From: Patescibacteria group bacterium
GTDB lineage: Bacteria > Patescibacteriota > Microgenomatia > UBA1406 > GWC2-37-13
Length of the DNA stretch: 33,289 nucleotides
Assembly: GCA_026416975.1 (NCBI GenBank)
Contig: JAOAEC010000008.1
Span: 1-33,289, forward strand
Direction of reading: 5' to 3'
Positions within the stretch are counted from its first letter, which is position 1, and each line of letters opens with the position of its first letter. Below the pieces are notes generated by a model. It was not told where the DNA came from, ran no database searches, and saw only the letters and a program-made list of their open reading frames with translations. Made by a program: the position numbers and the translations under genes. This document shows, piece by piece, positions 7,511-16,379 of the stretch.

Positions 7511-7975
7511 TTATTTTAATATCTGCTTTACTTTGTCAGTTATTTCGATAAGATCGTTTTTCGTCGGTTTTTCTTTATTTATTCCTCCAAAATACTTTAA
7601 GAAACCAAAGGTATCATAGCCAGGAAGAGAGAACTCACCAATAATTTTGAATCCTTTATTTTTTAACTTTTTTCTTAATGACAGATGCCAGAAAAATTTA
7701 AAGGAAGGTAAGCCGGCGGTTGAAAAAATAATTGCTTTCTTATTATTTAATTTCGGTATTTGATCAATTAATTTAAATAATAGTTGATGGTGTTTGCCAA
7801 AATAAATTCCTGAACCAAAGCCAATAATTGAGTATTTTTTAATTTCTTTTTTTATCTTTGAGAGAGAATTAGTTTGAAGATCAATAATTGAGGCTTTTAA
7901 TTTTTCTTTCAAATAAAAAGCCAATTTTTTAGTATTTTGATGGTGAAAAGAGAAATAAATAATTAAAATCTTCAC
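7511..7975 (-). CDS. Flavodoxin family protein
   Basis: MKILIIYFSFHHQNTKKLA...YSIIGFGSGIYFGKHHQ..FSTAGLPSF. Confidence 0.82.
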   Translation of the reverse strand: MKILIIYFSFHHQNTKKLAFYLKEKLKASIIDLQTNSLSKIKKEIKKYSIIGFGSGIYFGKHHQLLFKLIDQIPKLNNKKAIIFSTAGLPSFKFFWHLSLRKKLKNKGFKIIGEFSLPGYDTFGFLKYFGGINKEKPTKNDLIEITDKVKQILK

Positions 7976-8484
7976 TTTTTATTCTTTGTAATTTTAACGA
8001 CCGTGTTAATTTGTGAATTGGGAATATAAATCAGATTATTGTTTTTATCTTTTAAAATAATCATTCTCATGGTGATTTTTTTTACCTCGCCCTCGAAAGC
8101 GCCGATTTGAATGTGGTCTCCAACATTAAACTGATCTTCAACTAAGATAAAAAAACCAGAGATTAGATCTTTAATCAATGTTTGACTACCGAAAGAGATC
8201 GCTAATCCCAAGACACCAGCACCGGTGAGAATCGGTAAGATATTAATTCCATACAAAGAAAGAATCATTAGCAAAAGAATAATAAAAAGAGCAAAATCAA
8301 CAACGTTTTTTAAAAATCCTTTGATGGTTTGGGTTTTGGCAATTAATTTTTCTTTTGAAATCGTGTTTTTAATTTGAGCAAAGGTTTTATCGATTAATTT
8401 TTTAATTAAAAAAGAGAAAAAAAAGTAAAGAAAGATAATCATTGCTGAAACAATTATTTTATTTTGAAAATTTTTTTCTGTCAT
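7972..8484 (-). CDS. Mechanosensitive ion channel, MscS family (start set at MTEKNF)
   Basis: 'ILTGAGVLGLAISFGSQTLIKDLISGFFILVEDQFNVGDHIQIGAFEGEVKKITMRMIILKD'. Longer ORF start in the track (8523) would overlap the tRNA. Confidence 0.92.
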   Translation of the reverse strand: MTEKNFQNKIIVSAMIIFLYFFFSFLIKKLIDKTFAQIKNTISKEKLIAKTQTIKGFLKNVVDFALFIILLLMILSLYGINILPILTGAGVLGLAISFGSQTLIKDLISGFFILVEDQFNVGDHIQIGAFEGEVKKITMRMIILKDKNNNLIYIPNSQINTVVKITKNKK

Positions 8485-8493
8485 ATTTTTTTG

Positions 8494-8566
8494 GGTGATC
8501 GATGGAATTTGAACCCGCCACATACAGCTTCACAGGTTGTCGCTCTACCATTGAGCCACTATCACC
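8494..8566 (-). tRNA. tRNA-His (anticodon GTG)
   Basis: Minus: GGTGATAGTGGCTCAATGGTAGAGCGACAACCTGTGAAGCTGTATGTGGCGGGTTCAAATTCCATCGATCACC; D arm GCTC..GAGC, loop CTGTGAA, T loop TTCAAAT. A few stem mismatches. Confidence 0.85.
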
Positions 8567-8618
8567 AGTTTATTTTTATTTTATCATTTTTTAGATTTTT
8601 TGTTCAAGAAGGTTAAGA

Positions 8619-9257
8619 TTAATCAACTTTTTCTTTTTTTTTGATGACCTCTAAAATTATTGGTATCAATGAGATTAAAATAATAGCGATGACTACTAAA
8701 GAAAAATTTTTTTTAATAAAAGGGATATTGCCAAAAAAATAACCAGCGCCGATAAAAAGACTGCACCATAAAACTCCGCCAATAATGTTATAAAAAATAA
8801 ATTTTTTATAATCCATCTGACCAGTGCCGGCGACAAAAGGAGCAAAAGTGCGGATAATAGGGACAAAACGAGCCAAGATAATAGTTTTTCCGCCGTGTTT
8901 TTTAAAAAATTCATTGGTTTTTTTAATATGATTTTCATTAATAGGAATTTTTGGATGACCAACAATTTTTTCGCCAAAAAAATGACCAATCCAGTAATTG
9001 CTTGTGTCACCCAAGACAGCAGCCAAGATTAAAATTAAAAGCAGTAAAGGAAAGTTAAAAGCGCCAAGAGAGGCAAAAGCACCAGTGGCAAATAAAAGGG
9101 AGTCGCCTGGTAAAAAAGGAGTAAAAACAAGACCGGTTTCCAAAAAAATAATCACAAATAAAATAAAATATGATAAAGCGCCATAGGTTTGAATAATCTC
9201 TCCTAAATGTTTGTCAATGTGTAGAACAAACTCAAATAAAAATTTGATTACTTCCAT
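8619..9257 (-). CDS. DedA family membrane protein
   Basis: FLETGLVFTPFLPGDSLLFATGAFA; GKTIILARFVPIIRTFAPFVAGTGQMDYKKF. Confidence 0.94.
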   Translation of the reverse strand: MEVIKFLFEFVLHIDKHLGEIIQTYGALSYFILFVIIFLETGLVFTPFLPGDSLLFATGAFASLGAFNFPLLLLILILAAVLGDTSNYWIGHFFGEKIVGHPKIPINENHIKKTNEFFKKHGGKTIILARFVPIIRTFAPFVAGTGQMDYKKFIFYNIIGGVLWCSLFIGAGYFFGNIPFIKKNFSLVVIAIILISLIPIILEVIKKKEKVD

Positions 9258-9281
9258 AGAGTTAAAAAAATTATAACATTT

Positions 9282-10601
9282 TTAAAACTTAATTTTTCCA
9301 ATTAAAAAATTGTTTTTGATTTCTTCTATTTTAACATTAACAATCTTTCCCGGTGAAAGTTTTTCTTTTCTTATTAAAATCGGTAGCTGATTATCTAAAA
9401 GCCCCTCCCAAAAATCATCAGTTTTTTTATTTAGGATTAAAGTGGTGGTTATTCGATTTAAATTTTTTTCCAAAAAAAGTTGATATTTTTTTTGAGAGAG
9501 TTTTCTTAAAATTTGAGAGCGGATTTTTTTTGTTTTTTCCTCTGGTTCTTTAATGTTTTTTGTCATATAAAAAGCAGCAGTGTTTTTTCTTTTGGAAAAA
9601 CGAAAAATATGAAAGCGAGAAAGGGGTGATTTTTCTAAAAACTGATAGGTTTTTTCAAACTCTTTTTCTGTTTCTCCTAAAAAACCAACAATAATATCAG
9701 TAGCTAAGAAAGAAAAAGGATTAATTTTATAAAGACTATTTAACTTTTCCATTATTTCCTCTTTTTGATAACCGCGTTTCATTAAATTTAAAATGGTATT
9801 TGAGCCTGATTGAATGGGAATATGGAAGAAATTAACAAGCCGATTAGTTGTTAAAATTTTTTGATAAAAATTTAAGAATTGGAGATTAATTGACAAAGGA
9901 TGAATTGAACCAAAACTAATTCGGGGGATGGTAGTTTTTTGAATAATATTTTTAATTAAATCAATAAAAGTTTCTTTAGTATCATAGCCAAAAGCCTCGG
10001 TATTAATGGCGGTTAAGATTATTTCACTAACTTGTGATTGATTTTGGTTTATATAATCTACGATGTCATTGATTTTAATTGACTTAGGTAAACCGCGAAG
10101 ATAGGGGACAATACAATAAGAACAAAACCGTTGGCAGCCGTCTTGAATCTTTACCAAAAGCCGACCTGAGGATAAAAATTTACTAAAAACTGCTAGTTTT
10201 TGGCTTTTCCTAACAAGCCAATTCTGACCTACGAGGTCAGAATTGGCTTGATGGGATAAGCTTTTTTGAATGATTTTTATTAATTTTTCTTTGTTTTGAT
10301 TATTGATGAGAAGATCGATTGGCAAATCTTTTTTTAAATTATTGATTATGTTTGTTTTTTGCCAATAAGTAGCGACACAGCCAGTGATAATAATTTTTGT
10401 CTGGGGAAGTTTTTTTTTAATCTGATAGATTAAGTTGCGACACTCGCGTTCCGCTTTTTGAGTGACAGCACAGGTATTGATGATGTAAAACTGGGGATTT
10501 TTTTTATCATAAACAAAGCCTTTTTCAATCAGCTCTTTGTCAATTTTTTCTTTTTCCGCTTCATTAACCCGACAACCAAAAGCAAAAGAGCAAAATCTCA
10601 T
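9282..10601 (-). CDS. mtaB: tRNA (N6-threonylcarbamoyladenosine-C2)-methylthiotransferase, MtaB-type radical SAM
   Basis: FGCRVNEAE, INTCAVTQKAERECRNLI, GCQRFCSYCIVPYLRG, IQSGSNTILNLMKRGY. Confidence 0.9.
   Translation of the reverse strand: MRFCSFAFGCRVNEAEKEKIDKELIEKGFVYDKKNPQFYIINTCAVTQKAERECRNLIYQIKKKLPQTKIIITGCVATYWQKTNIINNLKKDLPIDLLINNQNKEKLIKIIQKSLSHQANSDLVGQNWLVRKSQKLAVFSKFLSSGRLLVKIQDGCQRFCSYCIVPYLRGLPKSIKINDIVDYINQNQSQVSEIILTAINTEAFGYDTKETFIDLIKNIIQKTTIPRISFGSIHPLSINLQFLNFYQKILTTNRLVNFFHIPIQSGSNTILNLMKRGYQKEEIMEKLNSLYKINPFSFLATDIIVGFLGETEKEFEKTYQFLEKSPLSRFHIFRFSKRKNTAAFYMTKNIKEPEEKTKKIRSQILRKLSQKKYQLFLEKNLNRITTTLILNKKTDDFWEGLLDNQLPILIRKEKLSPGKIVNVKIEEIKNNFLIGKIKF
10214..10250. repeat. 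Perfect 17-bp inverted repeat with 3-nt loop inside mtaB coding sequence
   Basis: CAAGCCAATTCTGACCT ACG AGGTCAGAATTGGCTTG. Confidence 0.95.
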
Positions 10602-10632
10602 TGAAAAATTATACTACAACTTTAATTAAACT

Positions 10633-10676
10633 TTAGTGAATTTTTTGGATGCGATCACATCCAAAAAATTCACTAA
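10633..10676. repeat. GATC-centred hairpin, perfect 19-bp stem
   Basis: TTAGTGAATTTTTTGGATG CGATCA CATCCAAAAAATTCACTAA. Confidence 0.92.
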
Positions 10677-10758
10677 TGATTTTTATTTAGATTGTTGAGA
10701 AGATATAAAAATTATTTTTTTTGATTTTATTTTTTGACATAAAATTTAACATAAAAAG

Positions 10759-10798
10759 CGTAGAATTTTGTATGCCGATCGCACCTAAAAATTCTACG
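10759..10798. repeat. GATC-centred hairpin, 11-bp outer stem
   Basis: CGTAGAATTTT gtatgccgatcgcaccta AAAATTCTACG; related loop to 10633-10676. Confidence 0.85.
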
Positions 10799-10866
10799 TC
10801 TTTAGGTAAAGAGCTAGAAAAGTTTAAGAAAAATTAATAAAGAGAAATTAGAGAAATTAGAAATTG

Positions 10867-11493
10867 TTATAAGAATAAGAAGCTGAAAAAGGCTGTTGAT
10901 AAGCCTAGAAGACTTCCGCCAATAATATCGGTTGTCCAATGTTCGCCTAAAGAAACTCGGGAGAAAAGCATTAAAAAATTAAAAACAAAAAGCAATATAA
11001 TTAAAAAAAATTTAAACACAGGCTTTATTTTTGATTTAAAAATTAAGTAGATAATTAAACTTACTACAAAAACAGTACGCAGCGAATGTCCAGATGGATA
11101 AGAATTTCCTGGTTGAATGTATGATGAAGGGAAGTTAAAAAGTAGTTTATAACGATGAAACATAAAAGGAGGACTTGGATGAGATAAAAAAGCTTTGCCA
11201 AAAACTTCGATAATATGAGCGCTTAAAAAAGGGAAAAAAATTAAGAATGAGATTATTTTTTTGCGAACGAGAATAATTAATAAAATTATTAAACTATAAA
11301 TTTCAAAACTACCAATCAGGCTAAAGTATGATAAAAAACAATCATATTTTTGTGGTAGATGATCTTGGATTTTAACAGTTAAATCAAAATCAAGCTGATT
11401 AAAAAAATCTTTTTTGACTAAATAAGAAAAGGCAAGAAAAAAAAGAAAAAACAAAAAAGAAAATTCCAAAAATAGCCAATTTTTCTTCTTCAT
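10867..11493 (-). CDS. PAP2 superfamily phosphatase
   Basis: 'SYPSGHSLRTVFVVSL' and 'SRVSLGEHWTTDIIGGSLLG'. Confidence 0.92.
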   Translation of the reverse strand: MKKKNWLFLEFSFLFFLFFLAFSYLVKKDFFNQLDFDLTVKIQDHLPQKYDCFLSYFSLIGSFEIYSLIILLIILVRKKIISFLIFFPFLSAHIIEVFGKAFLSHPSPPFMFHRYKLLFNFPSSYIQPGNSYPSGHSLRTVFVVSLIIYLIFKSKIKPVFKFFLIILLFVFNFLMLFSRVSLGEHWTTDIIGGSLLGLSTAFFSFLFL

Positions 11494-11541
11494 TTTTTAA
11501 TTTTAACAAAATATTGGTTTTATATTTTTTTTTGAAATTAA

Positions 11542-12399
11542 GAGTAATATCAAATTTTAGCCACTAAATTTAATAATTTGTTAATTTGTTCATTAATTGA
11601 TAACTCTATATTATTATACCGCCAGACATATTTAAGCAAGATAAAAAGATAATCTTTGTTTTCTAATATCACCTCTATCTGCTAATTGTCTTTTTAAATA
11701 ACCAAAGAATCCTTCTAAACCATTAATATGATTGTTTTTGTTTTTTTTATCAACATATTCTTTTTCATTATGTTTTACAGTTCGGTGAACATAACCTCTA
11801 GTTGCCAATCCTGTATATGCTCTCCAAGTATTATAACAGATAATAGTATCCTTTTTTACTTTCTTTTCTATAATAGGAATTAGATCTTTTGCTTCAACAT
11901 CAGGGACTAATTTAGCAAATACTTTACCAGAACGGGCTAAAATAACAAAGACAGGTTGTTTGGTAGTGCCAAAACCTCTTTTGCTTTCTTTACCTTTTAA
12001 TCCTTTCTTTATTAACTGTTTCCTCCTCTTATTTTTCTTTTGACCACCCAAATAGGTTTCATCAACTTCAACTATACCATCAAAAACATCAGGAATGTCT
12101 TTTGCCATAACTTGTCTTATTAGATTTAAAGCTTTAAGGACTTTATATTTGCTTATTCTTGTTTTTTTAATGATGATATTAATTGAATGGCATCTTAAAA
12201 ACCATTTTAAAAAAGCCTTCCATTTATACCTTGAAAGATTTATTCCACTCAATTTCAACTTAAATTCATAAAGGCAATTTTTACCCCTTATTTTGCCTCT
12301 TCTTACCTTTCAAAAACTATTTCTAGAACATCTTTTACATTTAGCTTGATACATTACCACGATTTTATCATAGTTAATGGCTATTTTTAAACATTACCC
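11542..12399 (-). mobile_element. Degenerate IS1595-family (ISXO2-like) insertion sequence with imperfect terminal inverted repeats
   Basis: Left end gagtaatatcaaattttagccactaaatttaataa vs reverse complement of right end gggtaatgtttaaaaatagccattaactatgataa; encloses transposase. Confidence 0.75.
11550..12354 (-). pseudogene. IS1595-like transposase pseudogene (in-frame TGA, lost zinc-ribbon Cys, C-terminal frameshift)
   Basis: MYQAKCKRCSRNSF*KVRRGKIRGKNCLYEFKLKLSGINL...VDETYLGG...NHINGLEGFFGYLKRQL...FYLA/KYVWRYNNIELSINEQ. ORF track entry 11632-12258 is the open central part. Confidence 0.82.
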
Positions 12400-12414
12400 A
12401 TATATATGTGAAAA

Positions 12415-15144
12415 GTGAAAAATAAAGAAAAATGTATTAAAATATTTTTTATGAGTACGATTTTTGGATATTTTTTAGGTTATAAAACTTTAGCGGAAAG
12501 AATTACAGAGTATAATGAAAAAATTAAACAAATTGAGTTTGCTCAAAAAAATCCAAAAATTCCTCCAAAAAAACAAGAAGAAATAATTACCGATATTAAA
12601 AAATATTCAAAAGCGACAATTGAGGATGTTTTTTATCAATTAGACACTTCTTTAGATGGTTTAAGTTTTTATGAGATAAAAAAAAGAATTTTTCAATATG
12701 GTCTAAATGAAGTAGAAGAAATTGAAAAAAACAATTTCTTTACTCGTTTAGGGAAAATTATTTTTAACCCATTAATTCTTTTATTTTTCTTTTTAATTTT
12801 TGTTTCTTATTTAACCCAAGATTATAAAACTGTTTTTGTTATTAGTTTTATGGTTTTAATAAGTGTTGTTTTGCGTTATATTCAAGAAACAAAAGCTTAT
12901 AATTCGGCCGCTGCTTTAAAATCTCGCATCAATACTACCTGTACGGTTATCAGGGGAGGTAAAAAAAGGGAGATTGATTTAAAAGATGTAACCCCTGGTG
13001 ATATTGTTGTTTTGTCCGCTGGTGATATTATTCCGGCTGATTTAAGATTGATTGAGGCAAAAGATCTTTATATTGATCAATCGTTTTTAACTGGTGAATC
13101 AGTGCCGGTGGAAAAAATTACCGATTTTAGTTTAGATGAAACAACTCATGTCATTGACTATAAAAACATCTGTTTTATGGGATCAAGTGTTTCTTCTGGT
13201 TATGGAAAAGGGGTGGTTTTTCAAACAGGAAAAAATACTTATTTTGGTAATTTAACTAAAAATATTAGCGGCAGGCGAACTGAAACAAGTTTTGATAAAG
13301 GAGTTGATAAATTTACCTGGTTGATGATTGCTTTTATGAGTGTGATGGCGCCAACGGTTTTTATTGTTAATGGTTTAACTAAAGACAATTGGTTTGAGGC
13401 TTTTCTATTTGGAATTTCCATTGCTGTTGGTTTGACTCCCGAAATGCTACCAGCAATTTTAACTTTTAACTTATCAAAAGGCACTGTTTCTATGGCAAAG
13501 AAAAAAGTGATTGTAAAACTTTTGAATTCAATGCAAAATTTAGGAGCAATGAATGTTGTCTGCACTGACAAAACCGGCACTTTAACTTTAAATAGAGTTA
13601 CAGTAATTCATAGTCTGGATGGAAATGGAAACGAAAATCCTAAAGTTTTAAAATTTGCTTATATTAACAGTTTTTTTCAAACCGGTTTTAAGAATTTAAT
13701 TGATACAGCTGTAATTTCTGAGGCAAAAAAAAGAAAAATTAATGATTTTATTTCTTCATATAAAAAAATAGATGAGTATCCTTTTGATTTTAAGAGAAAA
13801 AGATTGTCAATTGTTGTTGAAAATGAAAAAAAAGAGAAAATTTTAATCTGTAAAGGTGCGGTTGAGGAGGTGATGTCTGTTTGTCGTTTTTTAGAAACCA
13901 ATCAAAACAAGCAGGTTTTATTAAAAGAAACTGATTTAAATAATATTAAACAATTAAATGAAAACTATGCTAAACAAGGATATCGAACAATGGTTGTTGC
14001 TTATAAAAAGATTTCTGAAAGATATTATGGGCATGTTGATAAAGACGAAAAAGATTTAATATTTTTTGGGATTATTACTCTTCTTGATCCACCAAAGGAA
14101 TCAGCAAAAAAAGCAATAAGAAATCTAAGCGATTTAGGAATTACTGTTAAGATTTTAACCGGTGATAATGAACTGGTGACAAAAAAAATTGCCGCTGATG
14201 TAGGTTTGAACACGGAGAATATTTTATTGGGAGGGCAAATTCAACAAATGAGTGATGAAGAATTAAAAAAAATTATTGATAAAACAACAATCTTTGCTAA
14301 ACTTTCGCCTGAAGATAAAAAAAGGATTGTTAAAATTTTAAGAAAAAAAGGGAATGTGGTTGGATTTTTGGGTGATGGGATCAATGATGCGCCGGCGCTT
14401 CGTGAGGCTGATGTTGGTATATCGGTTGATGGTGGAGTGGATATTGCTAAAGAATCAGCCGATATTATTCTTTTAGAAACAAGTTTATCTGTTTTGGCTG
14501 ATGGGGTGGTTGAGGGAAGAAAAACTTTTGGCAATATTATTAAATATATCAGGATGGGAGCCAGTTCTAATTTTGGTAATATGTTTTCCGTTTTGGGACC
14601 AAGCATATTTTTACCTTTTTTACCAATGAGACCGGCACAAATTTTGGTTAATAATCTTTTATATGATATTTCCCAAACAGCCATTCCTCTTGATAGCGTT
14701 GATGAGGAATTTATGAAAAAACCTCGCCGTTGGCGGGTAAAAGACATTGCTCGTTTTATGATTTTTATTGGACCAATAAGTAGCATCTTTGATTATACGA
14801 CTTTTTTTGTTATGCTTTATGTTTTTAATTGTTGGAATAATCCAGCTCTGTTTCAAACTGGCTGGTTCGTTGAGTCTTTAATCACACAAACCTTAATTAT
14901 TCATGTAATAAGAAGCAAAAAAATCCCTATTCTTCAAACCATGGCTAGTTTACCATTAACCTTAATGACAATATTGATTATTAGTATTGGTGTATTTTTG
15001 GTTAATTCGCCTTTTGGCTATCTTTTTGGTTTTGTTAAACCACCTTTAATTTATTGGCCGATTTTAATATTAATTAATTTAAGTTATGTAGTCTTAACTC
15101 AAATCGTAAAGTACTTTTATATTAAAAAATTCGGTTATTATTAA
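12415..15144 (+). CDS. mgtA: Magnesium-translocating P-type ATPase (MgtA/MgtB-like, P3B); true start may be ATG 12451
   Basis: FLTGESVPVEK, VCTDKTGTLTLNRV, GDGINDAPALREADVGISVDGGVDIAKESADIILL; 'GLTPEMLPAILTFNLSKG', 'RMGASSNFGNMFSVLGPSIFLPFLPM' typical of MgtA. Confidence 0.9.
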   Translation: MKNKEKCIKIFFMSTIFGYFLGYKTLAERITEYNEKIKQIEFAQKNPKIPPKKQEEIITDIKKYSKATIEDVFYQLDTSLDGLSFYEIKKRIFQYGLNEVEEIEKNNFFTRLGKIIFNPLILLFFFLIFVSYLTQDYKTVFVISFMVLISVVLRYIQETKAYNSAAALKSRINTTCTVIRGGKKREIDLKDVTPGDIVVLSAGDIIPADLRLIEAKDLYIDQSFLTGESVPVEKITDFSLDETTHVIDYKNICFMGSSVSSGYGKGVVFQTGKNTYFGNLTKNISGRRTETSFDKGVDKFTWLMIAFMSVMAPTVFIVNGLTKDNWFEAFLFGISIAVGLTPEMLPAILTFNLSKGTVSMAKKKVIVKLLNSMQNLGAMNVVCTDKTGTLTLNRVTVIHSLDGNGNENPKVLKFAYINSFFQTGFKNLIDTAVISEAKKRKINDFISSYKKIDEYPFDFKRKRLSIVVENEKKEKILICKGAVEEVMSVCRFLETNQNKQVLLKETDLNNIKQLNENYAKQGYRTMVVAYKKISERYYGHVDKDEKDLIFFGIITLLDPPKESAKKAIRNLSDLGITVKILTGDNELVTKKIAADVGLNTENILLGGQIQQMSDEELKKIIDKTTIFAKLSPEDKKRIVKILRKKGNVVGFLGDGINDAPALREADVGISVDGGVDIAKESADIILLETSLSVLADGVVEGRKTFGNIIKYIRMGASSNFGNMFSVLGPSIFLPFLPMRPAQILVNNLLYDISQTAIPLDSVDEEFMKKPRRWRVKDIARFMIFIGPISSIFDYTTFFVMLYVFNCWNNPALFQTGWFVESLITQTLIIHVIRSKKIPILQTMASLPLTLMTILIISIGVFLVNSPFGYLFGFVKPPLIYWPILILINLSYVVLTQIVKYFYIKKFGYY

Positions 15145-15226
15145 GAAATTTTTTTTGTTTTTTAATATAAAATCATAAAAGTTTTAATTTGAAGAAGTAT
15201 TTTAAAAAGATTTATGATTATTTTTT

Positions 15227-15976
15227 ATGAATAAAAATATTATTGAAGTAGAAAATTTGATAAAAAAATTTAATGACTTCACTGCTTTTAATGATATATC
15301 TTTTTCAGTAAAAGAAGGAGAAATTTGCGCTTTTTTGTGGCCTAATGATGCTGGTAAAACAACCACAATCAAAATCTTAACTACTCTTTTAAAACCAACC
15401 AAGGAAAAAGTTCTTTTAAATAATTTTGATGTTATTTCTGATCCAAATAAAGTAAGAAAAAGTTTTGAAATTGTTTTTCAAGATCAAAGCCTGGATGATG
15501 AATTAACTGCTTTTCCGACTTCAGATAATGATCGGTCGGACGTTAGGTGGAGCAACAGTGGCAACAATTCAAGGATTAATTGTTTTTTTATTTCTTTTTT
15601 AGTTGGTTTTCGTTCGGCTAATATTTTATCATGCCTTTGGCTTTAATTTTTATTTTTTTAATTGCTATTTTTTTACCGCTTTAGGAACAGCAATTGCTTC
15701 GGTTTTAGAAGACATGCAGGGGTTTCAGTTGATTATAAATTTTTTGGTAATGCCGCCTTTTTCTTATCCGGCGCTTTGTTTCCCATTAAAAATCTACCAC
15801 CGGTTCTTTTTTTGATCACCAAAATGGATCCTTTATCTTATGGAATTGATGGATTAAGAGGCGCTTTAATTAATTAATCTTACTATAGTTTATTTTTAGA
15901 TTTTTCAGCCCTTTTTGTGTTAGTGGCATTTTTATTTATCCTGGGTTCTTGTTTATTTAGTAAAATTGAAATATAA
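15227..15976 (+). pseudogene. Chimeric ABC transporter pseudogene: ATP-binding N-terminus joined to ABC-2 permease C-terminus
   Basis: MNKNIIEVENLIKKFNDFTAFNDISF..WPNDAGKTTTIKIL..VFQDQSLDDELTA then GRTLGGATVATIQGLIVFLFLF../..ALGTAIASVLEDMQGFQLIINFLVMP.FFLSGALFPI..DPLSYGIDGLRGALIN*SYYSLFLDFSALFVLVAFLFILGSCLFSKIEI*. Confidence 0.88.
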
Positions 15977-15981
15977 AATTT

Positions 15982-16212
15982 ATGAAAAAATCAATTTTTT
16001 ATTGTTCTTCCTGCGGGCTTAAATTTGAAAATTTTGGTTTTAAAGTCTTCTGGCAGGATAAGATTTATGGTGCTTGCTGGAAGCGCTCAGCCATTTGTCC
16101 TAAGTGTAAAAAGCAAGTGGATGAGTATTTTCCCAAAAATAAACAGCAAAAAAATTTATCAAAAGGGGTTGTTCCAAGTTGTTCTTGTGGGGACGGAAGT
16201 TGTTACCATTGA
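15982..16212 (+). CDS. Small cysteine-rich zinc-ribbon-like protein
   Basis: MKKSIFYCSSCGLKFENFGFKVFWQDKIYGACWKRSAICPKCKKQVDEYFP...SCSCGDGSCYH; CxxC...CxxC plus Cys-rich tail. Confidence 0.7.
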   Translation: MKKSIFYCSSCGLKFENFGFKVFWQDKIYGACWKRSAICPKCKKQVDEYFPKNKQQKNLSKGVVPSCSCGDGSCYH

Positions 16213-16379
16213 TTTTAAATATGTTAACCAAAGAAAAATTAAAAAAAATTTTAAAAGAGCTATTTTTAGCCTTCAAAAAAGCTCTCCGCGATTTTTTACC
16301 GTGTTGTTTAAAACAACTTTAAAATTTACTTTATTTTTATTGCCTTTTTTTTTACAATTATTTATTTGACTTATTTAAT

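Noticed and set aside
8696-9186. Alternative-frame ORFs 8696-9010(-) and 8998-9186(+)
   Set aside because: Out-of-frame or antisense to the DedA gene; low-complexity translations.
12301-12354. In-frame TGA in transposase as evidence of an alternative genetic code (code 25 or 4)
   Set aside because: Other genes in the window end cleanly at TGA, and the element carries additional lesions, so mutation is simpler.
13239-14856. Minus-strand ORFs within MgtA-like gene
   Set aside because: Antisense shadows of a strongly conserved P-type ATPase.
16220-16369. Small ORF MLTKEKLKKILKELFLAFKKALRDFLPCCLKQL and overlapping 16025-16369 frame
   Set aside because: Short, AT-rich, no motif; could be a gene relic but not supportable.
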